From NCBI GenBank assembly GCA_003133425.1, contig PKXI01000389.1, positions 23,095-61,549 on the forward strand: a stretch of 38,455 nt of DNA, written 5' to 3'. Source of the DNA: Acidobacteriaceae bacterium (GTDB lineage: Bacteria; Acidobacteriota; Terriglobia; Terriglobales; Acidobacteriaceae). Every line of letters begins with the position of its first letter. Position 1 is the stretch's first letter. This document shows positions 14,591-22,745 of the stretch, one piece after another. The notes under the pieces were generated by a model, which was not told where the DNA came from, ran no database searches, and worked only from the letters and a program-made list of their open reading frames with translations. The translations under genes and the position numbers were made by a program.

Positions 14591-15553
14591 TCAGTTTGAG
14601 CGCAGGGAACAGATCAGGTCCTGAACAGACTCGGCCTCCGGCAACGGGCCGCGTTGGGGGCGCGTCCACATCCTCAGCCACAGGCAATCGTGCATTCTTA
14701 CGAGGCGGGATTCGACCGGCCTTGCAAGCTCGACTCGCTTGGCGAGCGCCTGCACCAGCGCCGGCTCCGTAGCCGCCTCGATCAGTTCCACGGGAGGAAA
14801 CTTTGCATTCAATATGCGCGTATGCGCGGCGCGGAAGAGCGACTCCTGCACCAGTCCGCTTTCGACGCGCAGACTCGTCATTCGCTCCACGGCCAAAGCC
14901 AGGACCGGATCGAGGCCGGCTTCGAATCCCAGGTAGAGGATCCTTCCCGCGGCCACCCGTAGTGGCAGTGCGCCAAAGGCATCCACGAAAAGTCGAGGCA
15001 AAAGCGCGGTGAGACTCGCGGCGTCGTGAAGTTCCAGTCCCAGAACCGGGCAGTTCCATTGCAGGCCCAGCGCCCTGGTCACCATTTGCTCACTGACGCC
15101 CTGTTGGCGCACCAGCCACTGGCCAAGCCGGCCACCTCCGGCCGCCTTCTGCGCCTCCAGCGCCAGGCGCAGTTGGGAACTCGTGATCCAACCCTGTTCG
15201 AGCATGGTCAGGCCAAGCGGGATGCGATGACGATGAACCTCCTGGGCGTTTCCCAGCGTCTCGCTTTCGCGCCGCAACGCCGCTTCCACCAGGTAAGCCG
15301 TGCATGCGTCCGAACAGCTCCACCCGCCCTCGAAGACAGGCGCTGAGCGGCTCCGCCAGAGCTTGATCCAACCAGAACCGCAGCCAGGATTCGCACAGGC
15401 TGCAAACATCCCCCGCGATGCCATGCCCTGGGCGCGCCTTTGCCACTCCAGCCCGTCCTGGTCCCGGACGCTGGCCGGGCCGGCTTCATAGGCTGCAACG
15501 GACTGGCGAAAAACCTGTGCTTCACGGTCTCGATTTCGGCTCAGAAGAGGCAT
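14591..15553 (-). CDS. GspE/MshE N-terminal-domain protein with an N-terminal zinc-ribbon-like motif
   Basis: The product is 320 residues from the ATG at 15553, where GGAG lies 8 nt upstream. The longer frame from 15754 runs over the fliN gene and has no biological look. Residues 53-84 carry two cysteine pairs, C53-x4-C58 and C80-x3-C84, which suggest a zinc ribbon. From about 110 the sequence matches the GspE/MshE N-terminal domain: LGLTMLEQGWITSSQLRLALEAQKAAGGGRLGQWLVRQQGVSEQMVTRALGLQWNCPVL. Such domains in secretion ATPases bind partner proteins or cyclic di-GMP. There is no ATPase domain. It overlaps the end of fliN by 13 nt and lies before cheY. A role in switch or c-di-GMP control of motility is a guess from position. 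Confidence 0.65.
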   Translation of the reverse strand: MPLLSRNRDREAQVFRQSVAAYEAGPASVRDQDGLEWQRRAQGMASRGMFAACANPGCGSGWIKLWRSRSAPVFEGGWSCSDACTAYLVEAALRRESETLGNAQEVHRHRIPLGLTMLEQGWITSSQLRLALEAQKAAGGGRLGQWLVRQQGVSEQMVTRALGLQWNCPVLGLELHDAASLTALLPRLFVDAFGALPLRVAAGRILYLGFEAGLDPVLALAVERMTSLRVESGLVQESLFRAAHTRILNAKFPPVELIEAATEPALVQALAKRVELARPVESRLVRMHDCLWLRMWTRPQRGPLPEAESVQDLICSLRSN

Positions 15554-16308
15554 CGTATGGTCTCCAACCGCTTCCTGGGCGCGGATACTTCGGTCACTCT
15601 CAGGCCAAAATTGCCGTTTACCAGCACCACTTCTCCACGGGCTACGATCTTGTCGCCAACAATCAGATCCACAGGGTCGGAGACGTGCCGATCGAGCTGC
15701 ACCACATCTCCCGGTCCCAGGTCGAGGATTTCGCCCAGAGGCATCTCCCGGCATCCAAAACGCAGTGAGGCTTCCAGCTCGACATCGAGCAGTAGTTCAA
15801 GTCCCGGGCTAAGGACTGCCGGGGGCGCGGGAGCAGGTGCGGAGGTTGACTCGGATGCGACCGGCTGGCCGGCTTCGGCAGCAAACGGTGGCCTGGGCGC
15901 GCGCACTTCATCGCGGACCAACAGGGTCCAGGACCGCTCGCCGGACTTCAACTGGAAGGTGCGGGTGACCTTGCTCTCACCGGAGCACTCCTCGAATTTT
16001 CCCACCCGGGACTTCTTGCCGGTTTTGGCAAGTAACTCCCCTGCTGCCGCGTCGAACGTCTCGCGCAGCAACTCTCCCCAACCTGCCTTCTGGTCAGTCC
16101 CCTCACCCAAGAGCGGTGAATCCAAAATCGAAGCGTCGAGAAGTACAGCGAATCGCCCTTCCTCTTCCCCGATGAGGCTGGCGGCGAATCCAAACAAGCC
16201 TGCCTGAAGCGGTTTGGGCAGGGACTCAACCAACTCAGGCTCCCCAGCCAGCGCCTGCGCAAAAAGGTCCGCGGCCACCTTGGCCCAGCAATCCAGGTAA
16301 GTCATCAT
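15541..16308 (-). CDS. fliN: flagellar motor switch protein FliN with a long N-terminal domain
   Basis: The product is 255 residues, about twice the length of E. coli FliN (137). The C-terminal domain (about 170-245) is a SpoA/FliN domain: LDVELEASLRFGCREMPLGEILDLGPGDVVQLDRHVSDPVDLIVGDKIVARGEVVLVNGNFGLRVTEV, with the family's VDLxVxxxxxxxGEVV.v.g..GvRit order. The N-terminal 130 residues have a pattern (GRFAVLLDASILDS..., ETFDAAAGELLAK) that may be a degraded CheC-like or FliY-like domain. The ATG at 16308 overlaps the fliM stop (ATGA). Together FliM and FliN form the C-ring and the binding site for CheY-P. A second FliN-like gene is at 23828. Confidence 0.85.
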   Translation of the reverse strand: MMTYLDCWAKVAADLFAQALAGEPELVESLPKPLQAGLFGFAASLIGEEEGRFAVLLDASILDSPLLGEGTDQKAGWGELLRETFDAAAGELLAKTGKKSRVGKFEECSGESKVTRTFQLKSGERSWTLLVRDEVRAPRPPFAAEAGQPVASESTSAPAPAPPAVLSPGLELLLDVELEASLRFGCREMPLGEILDLGPGDVVQLDRHVSDPVDLIVGDKIVARGEVVLVNGNFGLRVTEVSAPRKRLETIRCLF

Positions 16309-17285
16309 CCGCCCACCCCCGTGACCGGACGCTCGGAGATGGGCCGCTCGATGCGGGCAGCGCGATGCGGGCCCTGGCGGACGGCCTGTGCCTCAGAAAG
16401 CGATTGGCCACCGACCCGCCACACCGGGAGCGTGTTGGATGCCAGGTCCAGGCGCAGAATGCTGCCCGGCTCCAGATTCTCGATGGTGCTTGCCGGCAGG
16501 CGAACCGCAGGCAACTGCAGCGAGCAGCCAAAGCGTATCCGTCGCGCGGCGGCACTCATACGCGCCTCGGCATCACCCGCGTGGCGGCGGCGGCGTCCCC
16601 AGTCCGAGGTAAGCCGCCGCAAAATGGTGTTGGCCACGACCGCGGGAAAGGCTATGTTGAGGAGACCAGAGCTGTGCGGCATACGAATCTCGAAGCTAAG
16701 ACAGAGGGTCTTCTCGTTGACCGATATGATGCGAGCAACCTGGGTCTGCATCTGGCGGCGCTCGAAGTTGAAGCTCAACCCCACCGGCTGCCAGGCAGCG
16801 GTCAGTTCGCGGCAGATGATTTCGACCACGCTGCCCAGGATTGATTCTTCGATGTCGGTCAGTTCGCGCAAAGGCCCGTCCTTGCCTTCGCCGCCCAGCA
16901 GCAGATCGATCACCGGAGGAGCAAGACCTAGATCGAGTTGCAGCACCGAGAGCGCTCCCAACGGCTCCAGCCGCACCGAGGCAACATAACTGATCTCGGG
17001 AATGCGCAGCAGAAACTCATTGAACTGAATCTGCTCGGCAGAAACCAGGTTGACCTGGAATCGGGTACGCAGCCAGGCAGCCAGGTTGTGCGTCAGGTTG
17101 CGGGCAAACAGATCGTTCAGCATGCTGATGGCGCGCAACTGCTCGTTCGATATCTGCCCTGCGGAGGAAAAATTGTAAGGCGCAATACGAGCGCGCACCT
17201 CTGTCCGCGAAGCCTCCGGCGTCGAGTTGCGCGCCGCCTCGAAAAGGGCATCGATCTCGTTCTGCTTGAGCGTCTTTTCGATCAC
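16305..17285 (-). CDS. fliM: flagellar motor switch protein FliM
   Basis: The 326-residue product is close to the usual 330. The N-terminal CheY-P-binding peptide is LKQNEIDALFEAA (about residues 6-18; family form LSQxEIDALL). The central CheC-like domain has YNFSSAGQISNEQLRAISMLNDLFARNLTHNLAAWLR and the GGEGKDGPLRELTDIEESIL motif, and the C-terminus (about 242-316) is a SpoA-type domain. The start is a GTG at 17285 with GGAGG 9 nt upstream. It follows fliA after 59 nt and is overlapped by fliN. C-ring location and torque switching follow from the family. Confidence 0.95.
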   Translation of the reverse strand: MIEKTLKQNEIDALFEAARNSTPEASRTEVRARIAPYNFSSAGQISNEQLRAISMLNDLFARNLTHNLAAWLRTRFQVNLVSAEQIQFNEFLLRIPEISYVASVRLEPLGALSVLQLDLGLAPPVIDLLLGGEGKDGPLRELTDIEESILGSVVEIICRELTAAWQPVGLSFNFERRQMQTQVARIISVNEKTLCLSFEIRMPHSSGLLNIAFPAVVANTILRRLTSDWGRRRRHAGDAEARMSAAARRIRFGCSLQLPAVRLPASTIENLEPGSILRLDLASNTLPVWRVGGQSLSEAQAVRQGPHRAARIERPISERPVTGVGG

Positions 17286-17344
17286 CTGTCACTTCCTCCG
17301 CATCTTCCGTAGTGTGGTTTTGCTCGTTTTCCGGCGGCTTCGGT

Positions 17345-18286
17345 TCAAGCCATTCCGCGCCGCTGATGGTCACTCAGGCGACAGGTCCCGGTCTTTTCAA
17401 AAGCTCCCCGCGCGGCCAGATCCTTGAGTGCGCTGCGGAGATGCACCACTGCCGATGCATGCACCTGGGAAACCCGCGACTCCACAACGCCCAGCGCCAG
17501 GCCAATCTCGCGCATGGTCATCTCTTCGTAGTAGTAGAGAGTCATCACCAGCCGTTCCCGGTCAGGCAGATTAGCGATGGCCTCTGCCAGTCGCTCTTCA
17601 AGCTCGCCCCGCAGGCAGCGAAAGAGAGGATCTTCCTCCGGCTTTCCCGGAATGTAGGCCAGTTCCTCTTCGCCTGAGTCCTCATTGCGCTCCATATGGA
17701 GAGTGCCGATTTCGAGGCCCTTCAGATCGCCAAGCAACTGCTGATACTCTTCCAGAGGAAGCCCCATCTCGGCAGCTACCTCGCCTTCGCCCGGCGCATA
17801 ACCGGCGCGTGCCGTAAGTGTCCGTATTGCCTCTTCCACCGCTCGGCCTTTACGGCGCAACTCGCGCGGACTCCAGTCCAGCGTTCTCAGGCTGTCAAGG
17901 ATCGCTCCTCGGATGCGGAACTGCGCGTAGCTTCGAAACTGCACCTTTTTGGTTGGATCGAACTTGGCGAACGCGTCCATCAGTCCAACCACTCCTGCCG
18001 AGACCAGGTCTTCAATGTCCACATGCTGAGGAAGCCTTTCGTGAATGCGGCGGGCAAGAAAACGCACGATCGGCAGGTGCTCGAGAAGCACCCGCTCCTG
18101 CTCGCTGTTGAGTAACCCGGTCGCCATCGGGACAGGCGGATAACCGCCCGCAGCTCCACCCCGGCGCGCTGTCTTCTGGTTTCCCACTGTGGCACCCGCT
18201 TCGATTGGCATTGCCGCCCCCTCAGTCTCTTTTTCCCACTCGATCGATTTGTCTCGTCCGTCTCCGCGCACGCCGCCCGCACTCAT
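17345..18286 (-). CDS. fliA: RNA polymerase sigma-28 factor for flagellar operons
   Basis: The product is 313 residues, longer than the usual 240 because of about 55 extra N-terminal residues. Region 2 starts at LLEHLPIVRFLARRIHERLPQHVDIEDLVSAGVVGLMDAFAKFDPTKKVQFRSYAQFRIRGAILDSLRTLDWSPRELRRK, which has the FliA-specific DLVSAGVVGLxDA, FRSYAQFRIRGAILD and DWSPRxLR motifs. Region 4 has LPDRERLVMTLYYYEEMTMREIGLALGVVESRVSQVHASAVVHLRSAL. The ATG at 18286 overlaps the flhA stop (ATGA). In-frame ATGs at 18211 and 18127 remain possible and would remove the extension. FliA should recognise the promoters at 8774-8800 and 14539-14565 and be inhibited by FlgM. flhF and flhG, commonly found here, are absent. 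Confidence 0.93.
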   Translation of the reverse strand: MSAGGVRGDGRDKSIEWEKETEGAAMPIEAGATVGNQKTARRGGAAGGYPPVPMATGLLNSEQERVLLEHLPIVRFLARRIHERLPQHVDIEDLVSAGVVGLMDAFAKFDPTKKVQFRSYAQFRIRGAILDSLRTLDWSPRELRRKGRAVEEAIRTLTARAGYAPGEGEVAAEMGLPLEEYQQLLGDLKGLEIGTLHMERNEDSGEEELAYIPGKPEEDPLFRCLRGELEERLAEAIANLPDRERLVMTLYYYEEMTMREIGLALGVVESRVSQVHASAVVHLRSALKDLAARGAFEKTGTCRLSDHQRRGMA

Positions 18287-20385
18287 CGCACCGTTCCCAC
18301 CGGGCGCAGCCGGATCTCGGGAGGTATCTCCCCGGCAGCCACGACAGCCAGACGGGGCAACATCGGCTCCAGCCAGCGCTTGACGTGATAGCGCGCCGGA
18401 CTAGGGCAAAGAAGCACGGGAAGAGCCGCGGCGGAGGCCGAGCCGATGAGTTGTCTCACAGAATCGGCGAGGCGGCGCAGAACCGGGACCCCGGGAGCCA
18501 CTCCGGCTGTCAGTAATCGATTTCCGGACTCGGGCGACAGGGTGGCCATAATCTCCTCTTCGAGTGCGGGGTCCAGCAGCAGGACCGGCAATTGACCGTC
18601 CCCATCCAATAGCGGGCGAATCAAACGCCTTCCCAGAGCCTGGCGGGATGCCTCGACCAATGCGACGACGTTCTTGTTGATCGGAGCGGTCTCAAGCAGG
18701 GCCTCAAGGATTGCGCCCAGATCGCGGATCGAGACTCGCTCGCGCAGAAGTTGTTCGAGGACCCGCCCTACCTCGCCCAGTGTCAGCAGTTTGGGCACCA
18801 GTTCCTCAAGGAGCTTGGGGTGGCTTTCGTTCAAGGAATCCATCAGGCGCTTGGTTTCAGCGCGGCCCAGCAACTCCCATGCGTGCTGGCGGACCAGTTC
18901 ACCCAGATGTGTGGTGATGACCGTGACCGCGTCCACCACTGAATAGCCGGCGGCAATCGCCTGATCCTCAAGAGCCGGGGTGATCCAGATTGCGGGAACC
19001 CCGAAGGCAGGCTCCCGTGCTTCCTTTCCAGCCAGCGGCCGCCGGCCGGGGTCGCCCGATACGGCCAGCAGGTGCGTGCCTTCTGTCTGCCAGCGGCCAA
19101 TCTCCATTCCGCGCAGAGAGAACAGGTACTCGCGCGGCTTCAGACGCAGATTGTCCGAAATATGCACCGGCGGCACCAGAAAACCCAACTCCGAGGAGAG
19201 ATGGCGGCGCAGCGAGCGGACCCGGCTCAAAAGCTGCCCGCCCTGCTTTTCGTCCACCAGCGGAATCAACTGGAACCCAATCTCGAGGGTCAGGTCTTCC
19301 AGGCGAAGCAGCGCAGCGAGATCAGAGGCCTGTCCCGGTTCCGCTTTCTTCTTCTCACCGGGAGCCAGGTCGGTCGCGGGCGCAGCAGGGGGATTGGATG
19401 ACACACGCCGTCCGCCCCAGTAGAGTGCCGCGGCCACTGAGAGGAACGCCAGCTTGGGCAGTCCAGGAATCAGGCACATGGCTCCCGAAACCAGGCTTGC
19501 CAGATAGAGCGTCGCGGGCCGGGCCAACAGTTGTTGGCGGATTTCGCCCCCCAGCATTCCAGCCGAGTTGGCGCGGGTCAGGGTAATGCCTCCAGCCACG
19601 GAAACCAGGAGCGAAGGAATCAGCGTGACCAGTCCATCGCCCACCGTCAGCACCGTGTAGGTACGTGCCGCCTCGCCCAGTTCCACTCCCTGTTGCAGGG
19701 TGCCAATCAGTAAGCCGGCGACAATATTGATGCCGGTAATCAGGATTGTGGCCATCGAGTCCCGCTGGTTAAAGCGCGCCGCTCCATCCATGGCGCCGTA
19801 GAACTCGGCCTCGCGTGCGATCGCCTGACGGCGCCGCCGGGCCTCGACCTCGTCGATCAGTCCGGCATTCATATCGGCGTCAATGGCCATCTGCTTGCCG
19901 GGCAGCGCATCGAGCGTGAACCTCGCCGTTACCTCGGCAGTGCGCACCGCTCCGTGCGAGACCACCAGGAATTGAATTGCAACCAGCGCCAGGAAGAGCA
20001 CGAAGCCAACAACATAGTTGCCGCCTACCACGAACTGGCCGAAGGCTTCGATTACCTGTCCGGCGGCAGCCGTGCCCTCGGAGCCATGCAGCAGGATGCG
20101 GCGGCTGGAAGCGATATTCAACGACAACCGGAAGAGCGTCAGAAGCAAGAGCAGGGTGGGAAAGACGGAAAGCTCAACAGCCCGGCGAATCTGCATCGCC
20201 GACAGGAAGACGATGATTGAGGCAGCTATCGAGAGCGCCAGCAGGAAGTCAAGGGCCCAGGCGGGCAGCGGTACAAGCATGACGAAAATCACGCTGATGG
20301 CGGCCAGGGGCAGAGCGTATTCGCGCAGCCGTTGCCAGATCGACTGCGATGGAAGCGCGTTTGCGGGTAATGCAGCAGTGCTCAT
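18283..20385 (-). CDS. flhA: flagellar type III export gate protein FlhA
   Basis: The product is 700 residues, the family's usual length. The N-terminal half is a multi-span membrane domain, and the cytoplasmic linker after the fourth segment carries the FHIPEP signature region ARFTLDALPGKQMAIDADMNAGLIDEVEARRRRQAIAREAEFYGAMDGAARFNQRDSMA (about 145-205). This supports proton-driven export. The C-terminal half (about 350-700) is the cytoplasmic nonameric ring domain, with QLIPLVDEKQGGQLLSRVRSLRR and VRIRDLGAILEAL-type (here VSIRDLGAILEALLE) segments. The ATG at 20385 has GGAGG upstream and overlaps the flhB stop (ATGA). fliA overlaps its end, so the order flhB-flhA-fliA is tightly coupled. Confidence 0.97.
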   Translation of the reverse strand: MSTAALPANALPSQSIWQRLREYALPLAAISVIFVMLVPLPAWALDFLLALSIAASIIVFLSAMQIRRAVELSVFPTLLLLLTLFRLSLNIASSRRILLHGSEGTAAAGQVIEAFGQFVVGGNYVVGFVLFLALVAIQFLVVSHGAVRTAEVTARFTLDALPGKQMAIDADMNAGLIDEVEARRRRQAIAREAEFYGAMDGAARFNQRDSMATILITGINIVAGLLIGTLQQGVELGEAARTYTVLTVGDGLVTLIPSLLVSVAGGITLTRANSAGMLGGEIRQQLLARPATLYLASLVSGAMCLIPGLPKLAFLSVAAALYWGGRRVSSNPPAAPATDLAPGEKKKAEPGQASDLAALLRLEDLTLEIGFQLIPLVDEKQGGQLLSRVRSLRRHLSSELGFLVPPVHISDNLRLKPREYLFSLRGMEIGRWQTEGTHLLAVSGDPGRRPLAGKEAREPAFGVPAIWITPALEDQAIAAGYSVVDAVTVITTHLGELVRQHAWELLGRAETKRLMDSLNESHPKLLEELVPKLLTLGEVGRVLEQLLRERVSIRDLGAILEALLETAPINKNVVALVEASRQALGRRLIRPLLDGDGQLPVLLLDPALEEEIMATLSPESGNRLLTAGVAPGVPVLRRLADSVRQLIGSASAAALPVLLCPSPARYHVKRWLEPMLPRLAVVAAGEIPPEIRLRPVGTVR

Positions 20386-21548
20386 CGAGGATCTCCTCCG
20401 GCTGGTGGAGCGACGGAACCGCCCTGCCGCTGCCGGGCGGCTGCCTGTGCCTGCGCGGTGGCACGTGCAGAGGTTTCACGGGCACGACGCTCTCTTAACT
20501 CGGCCTCAACGCGCTGGCGGTAGAGGTAAGCCAGAATCGCGGCCACCGCGGCGTAAAGATCCGCCGGAATCGACTGGCCGACCTCGACCGAGCGGTAGAG
20601 CGAACGCGCAAGCGGAGGGTTCTCGATGATAGGCACGCCTGCCCAGCGGGCCTCGGCCTTGATCTCTTCAGCCAGCAGGTTTCTTCCCTTGGCCAACACC
20701 TTCGGCGCTTCCATGGTGGTGAAGTCGAAACCCAGGGCCACGGCATAATGGGTGGGATTGATGAGCACCACGGCGGCCTTCGAGACGTCTTCCTTCACGC
20801 GCCGGCGGCGTGCCTGGCGCTGCAGGTTGCGGATGCGGTTTCGAATCTGCGGACTGCCTTCGGTCTCTTTGAACTCGTCGCGCATCTCCTGCTTGCTCAT
20901 CTTCAGGCGCGATTCGCGGCTCTGCCATTCGACCAGGTAGTCAATGGCCGACCAGCCGAAGAGCAGCCACGCTGCCGCCAGCAACAGGCCGTAGACATCC
21001 GAGCCCAACTGTTCCAGCCGCGTGATTGAGAACGGAGGGATGGTCAACTGCCGGGCGATGCGCTGCACGGCAAAAACTGCAAGCACGCCGGCCGGAATCA
21101 GCGACTTGGCCAACCGGGCCGCGGCCCGCAGCGAAAACAGGTTCTTTATATTCGAGACCGGATTGATGCGGTCGAGCTTGAAACCGACTGCCTCGACATT
21201 GAAGTTGATGCCGCCTGTTTGCAGCACTCCGACGCCGAGAGCCGCCATGACTACCGCCGCCATTACCAGGACAGGGGGGCCGAAGACGGCCAGAGACAAC
21301 CGCCGTATCGCCGTCAACGTGGGCGCCAGTTGGGCCGGCTCCCAGTTGGTCGAGACTCCGAGGTCGAGAAAGGCAGCGAAGGTCCCCCGCCACGCCACCA
21401 GCGTACTCTCACCAAGGGCACCCAGCGCGATCACTCCCGCCAGGGTTCCTGCCGCTGCCGACAGTTCGCGGCTGTGCAGAATGTCGCCTTCGCGGCGTGC
21501 CTTGTCGCGGCGATGCTGCGTGGCCTGTTCGGTGCGCTCTCCGGGCAT
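20382..21548 (-). CDS. flhB: flagellar export substrate-specificity switch protein FlhB
   Basis: The product is 388 residues. It begins ERTEQATQHRRDKARREGDILHSRELS, the FlhB family opening (E.TE.aTp.r...AR..G.v..S.el). Four membrane segments follow up to about residue 205. The autocleavage motif NPTH is present at about 264-267 (VVLINPTHYAVALGFD), followed by APKVLAKGRNLLAEEIKAEARWAGVPIIENPPLARSLYRSVEVGQSIPADLYAAVAAILAYLYR. Cleavage there switches export from rod/hook to filament proteins. The C-terminal tail after about 350 is Ala/Arg/Gln-rich. The ATG at 21548 has GGGAGG about 7 nt upstream. It lies 3 nt after fliR and overlaps flhA by 4 nt. Confidence 0.97.
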   Translation of the reverse strand: MPGERTEQATQHRRDKARREGDILHSRELSAAAGTLAGVIALGALGESTLVAWRGTFAAFLDLGVSTNWEPAQLAPTLTAIRRLSLAVFGPPVLVMAAVVMAALGVGVLQTGGINFNVEAVGFKLDRINPVSNIKNLFSLRAAARLAKSLIPAGVLAVFAVQRIARQLTIPPFSITRLEQLGSDVYGLLLAAAWLLFGWSAIDYLVEWQSRESRLKMSKQEMRDEFKETEGSPQIRNRIRNLQRQARRRRVKEDVSKAAVVLINPTHYAVALGFDFTTMEAPKVLAKGRNLLAEEIKAEARWAGVPIIENPPLARSLYRSVEVGQSIPADLYAAVAAILAYLYRQRVEAELRERRARETSARATAQAQAAARQRQGGSVAPPAGGDPR

Positions 21549-21551
21549 GGG

Positions 21552-22334
21552 CTATCCTCCCAGGCTCGAGACCTGGCCCGGTGCGGAGATCAGCCGCTCG
21601 GCCAAGTCAAGCAGGCCCGCAAAGCGTGCCTCGATAAAGCGCGGCCACAAGGCCAGAGAGCCGGCAAGGATGAGAAATCCGGTCATGGTCTTGAGCGGCA
21701 CCGTCAGGTTCATCACCGGCAGTTGCGGGCTGAGCTTGCCGATCAGAGACACAGCGATTTCGACCAGCATGGTAGCGGCAAGCACTGGCGCGGCCAGCTC
21801 AACTGCCGCCAGGAAGATTCCTCCCGCTGCGCGCACAATGGCCAGAGCGCTCGACGGCGCTACAGCAAAGGTACCCAGCGGAGCCACGTGAAAGCTGCGC
21901 ACCATCGAAGCAAGGAGTATGCGGTCAAGCCCAGCTCCGATCACCACCAGCGTTCCCATCAATTGAAAGAGCTCTCCCAACAGCGGCGTCTGGATACTCG
22001 AAGCCGGGTCAAGAAGATTGACCAGTGAGAAGCTGAACTGCACTCCGGCAATCTGGCCCGCAAAGAGCAGCATCTCGTTCAGCAGCGTGAGCGTGAGTCC
22101 ATAAACCAGCCCGACGGCAAGTTCGCCCAACAACGCCGAAAAGCCGATTGATACCCGGGTCCCGGGCAGCGTTGCCACTAGTGGCCCCAACAGATAGGCA
22201 ACCGCTCCAACAAGGACGGCTTTGACGCGAATGGGCAGCGCTGTCGAGGAGAAGAATGGCGCGAAGGCGACCATCCCGCTCACGCGAACCAGGGCCAGCG
22301 TCATTGCGCTCAGAAATGTCGTCCAATCGGTCAT
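21552..22334 (-). CDS. fliR: flagellar export gate protein FliR
   Basis: The product is 260 residues, the usual size, with about six hydrophobic segments. It opens TFLSAMTLALVRVSGMVAFAPFFSSTALPIRVKAVLVGAVAYLLGP, the FliR pattern L.R..g....aP.fs....p...K........l. QIAGVQFSFSLVNLLDP (with the QIAG motif) is near residue 95-110. The C-terminus has the VAxxxxVEIAVSLIGKLSPQLPVMNLTVPLKTMTG segment. It forms part of the FliP5-FliQ4-FliR1 export core in the inner membrane. The ATG at 22334 has only a weak GAGAG upstream, and that sequence belongs to the inverted repeat at 22342-22457, which separates this gene from fliQ. Confidence 0.96.
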   Translation of the reverse strand: MTDWTTFLSAMTLALVRVSGMVAFAPFFSSTALPIRVKAVLVGAVAYLLGPLVATLPGTRVSIGFSALLGELAVGLVYGLTLTLLNEMLLFAGQIAGVQFSFSLVNLLDPASSIQTPLLGELFQLMGTLVVIGAGLDRILLASMVRSFHVAPLGTFAVAPSSALAIVRAAGGIFLAAVELAAPVLAATMLVEIAVSLIGKLSPQLPVMNLTVPLKTMTGFLILAGSLALWPRFIEARFAGLLDLAERLISAPGQVSSLGG

Positions 22335-22341
22335 TGTTGAT

Positions 22342-22457
22342 TAGCTCTCAGCCTTCAGCTTTCAGCTTTCAGCTCTCAGCCCGTTCCTTCCCATGTCAAG
22401 TTCGGCGAATCATCGTGATACCTCTTTGCTACAACTGAAAGCTGAAGGCTGAGAGCT
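22342..22457. repeat. perfect 23-bp inverted repeat with heptanucleotide units, inside the fli operon
   Basis: The arms 22343-22365 and 22435-22457 are exact reverse complements over 23 bp, separated by 69 nt. The left arm lies in tandem 7-mers: TAGCTCT, CAGCCTT, CAGCTTT, CAGCTTT, CAGCTCT, CAGCCCG (22342-22383). The element fills most of the 130-nt gap between fliQ and fliR, where neighbouring genes overlap or lie a few bases apart, so it looks inserted. The transcript would fold into a long stem beside the fliR start. Its architecture repeats that of 5017-5173. Confidence 0.8.
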
Positions 22458-22464
22458 GCTCTTC

Positions 22465-22734
22465 TCATCCCAGAAAGCGGTGCAGATCAGTGAACAAGAG
22501 CCGCGTATAGGCGGCTAGTCTCCCCAGAAACCATGGCATTCCAACCAGCAGAATCATGGCGATTGCCGCCAGGCGCGGAACCGAAGTCAGCGACTGCTCC
22601 TGAAGGCTGGTAAGTGTCTGCACCAGGCTCAACACAAAGCTCAGCAGCACTGCGGCGATCAGCAACGGCGCGGATAAAATCATGGCTTCCTTCATGAGTT
22701 GGCGCAGCAGTTCGGCAACCAGGTCGGGCGTCAT
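22465..22734 (-). CDS. fliQ: flagellar export gate protein FliQ
   Basis: The start is the ATG at 22734: AAGGA lies 7 nt before it, and the 89-residue product then equals the length of E. coli FliQ. The longer frame uses a TTG at 22749 with no site. It has two membrane segments. The first helix region reads MTPDLVAELLRQLMKEAMILSAPLLIAAVLLSFVLSLVQTLTSLQEQSLTSVPRLAAIAMILLVGMPWFL, with the family's P.l.va..vg...s..Q..T.iqeqtLtfvPK...v pattern. It is the FliQ subunit of the inner-membrane export core. It lies 11 nt after fliP. Confidence 0.95.
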   Translation of the reverse strand: MTPDLVAELLRQLMKEAMILSAPLLIAAVLLSFVLSLVQTLTSLQEQSLTSVPRLAAIAMILLVGMPWFLGRLAAYTRLLFTDLHRFLG

Positions 22735-22745
22735 CGGCGCATCCT

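Noticed and set aside
15554..15754. N-terminal extension of the GspE-N-type gene
   Set aside because: It would overlap fliN by 214 nt. The composition is that of a shifted frame, and the ATG at 15553 has a good ribosome binding site.
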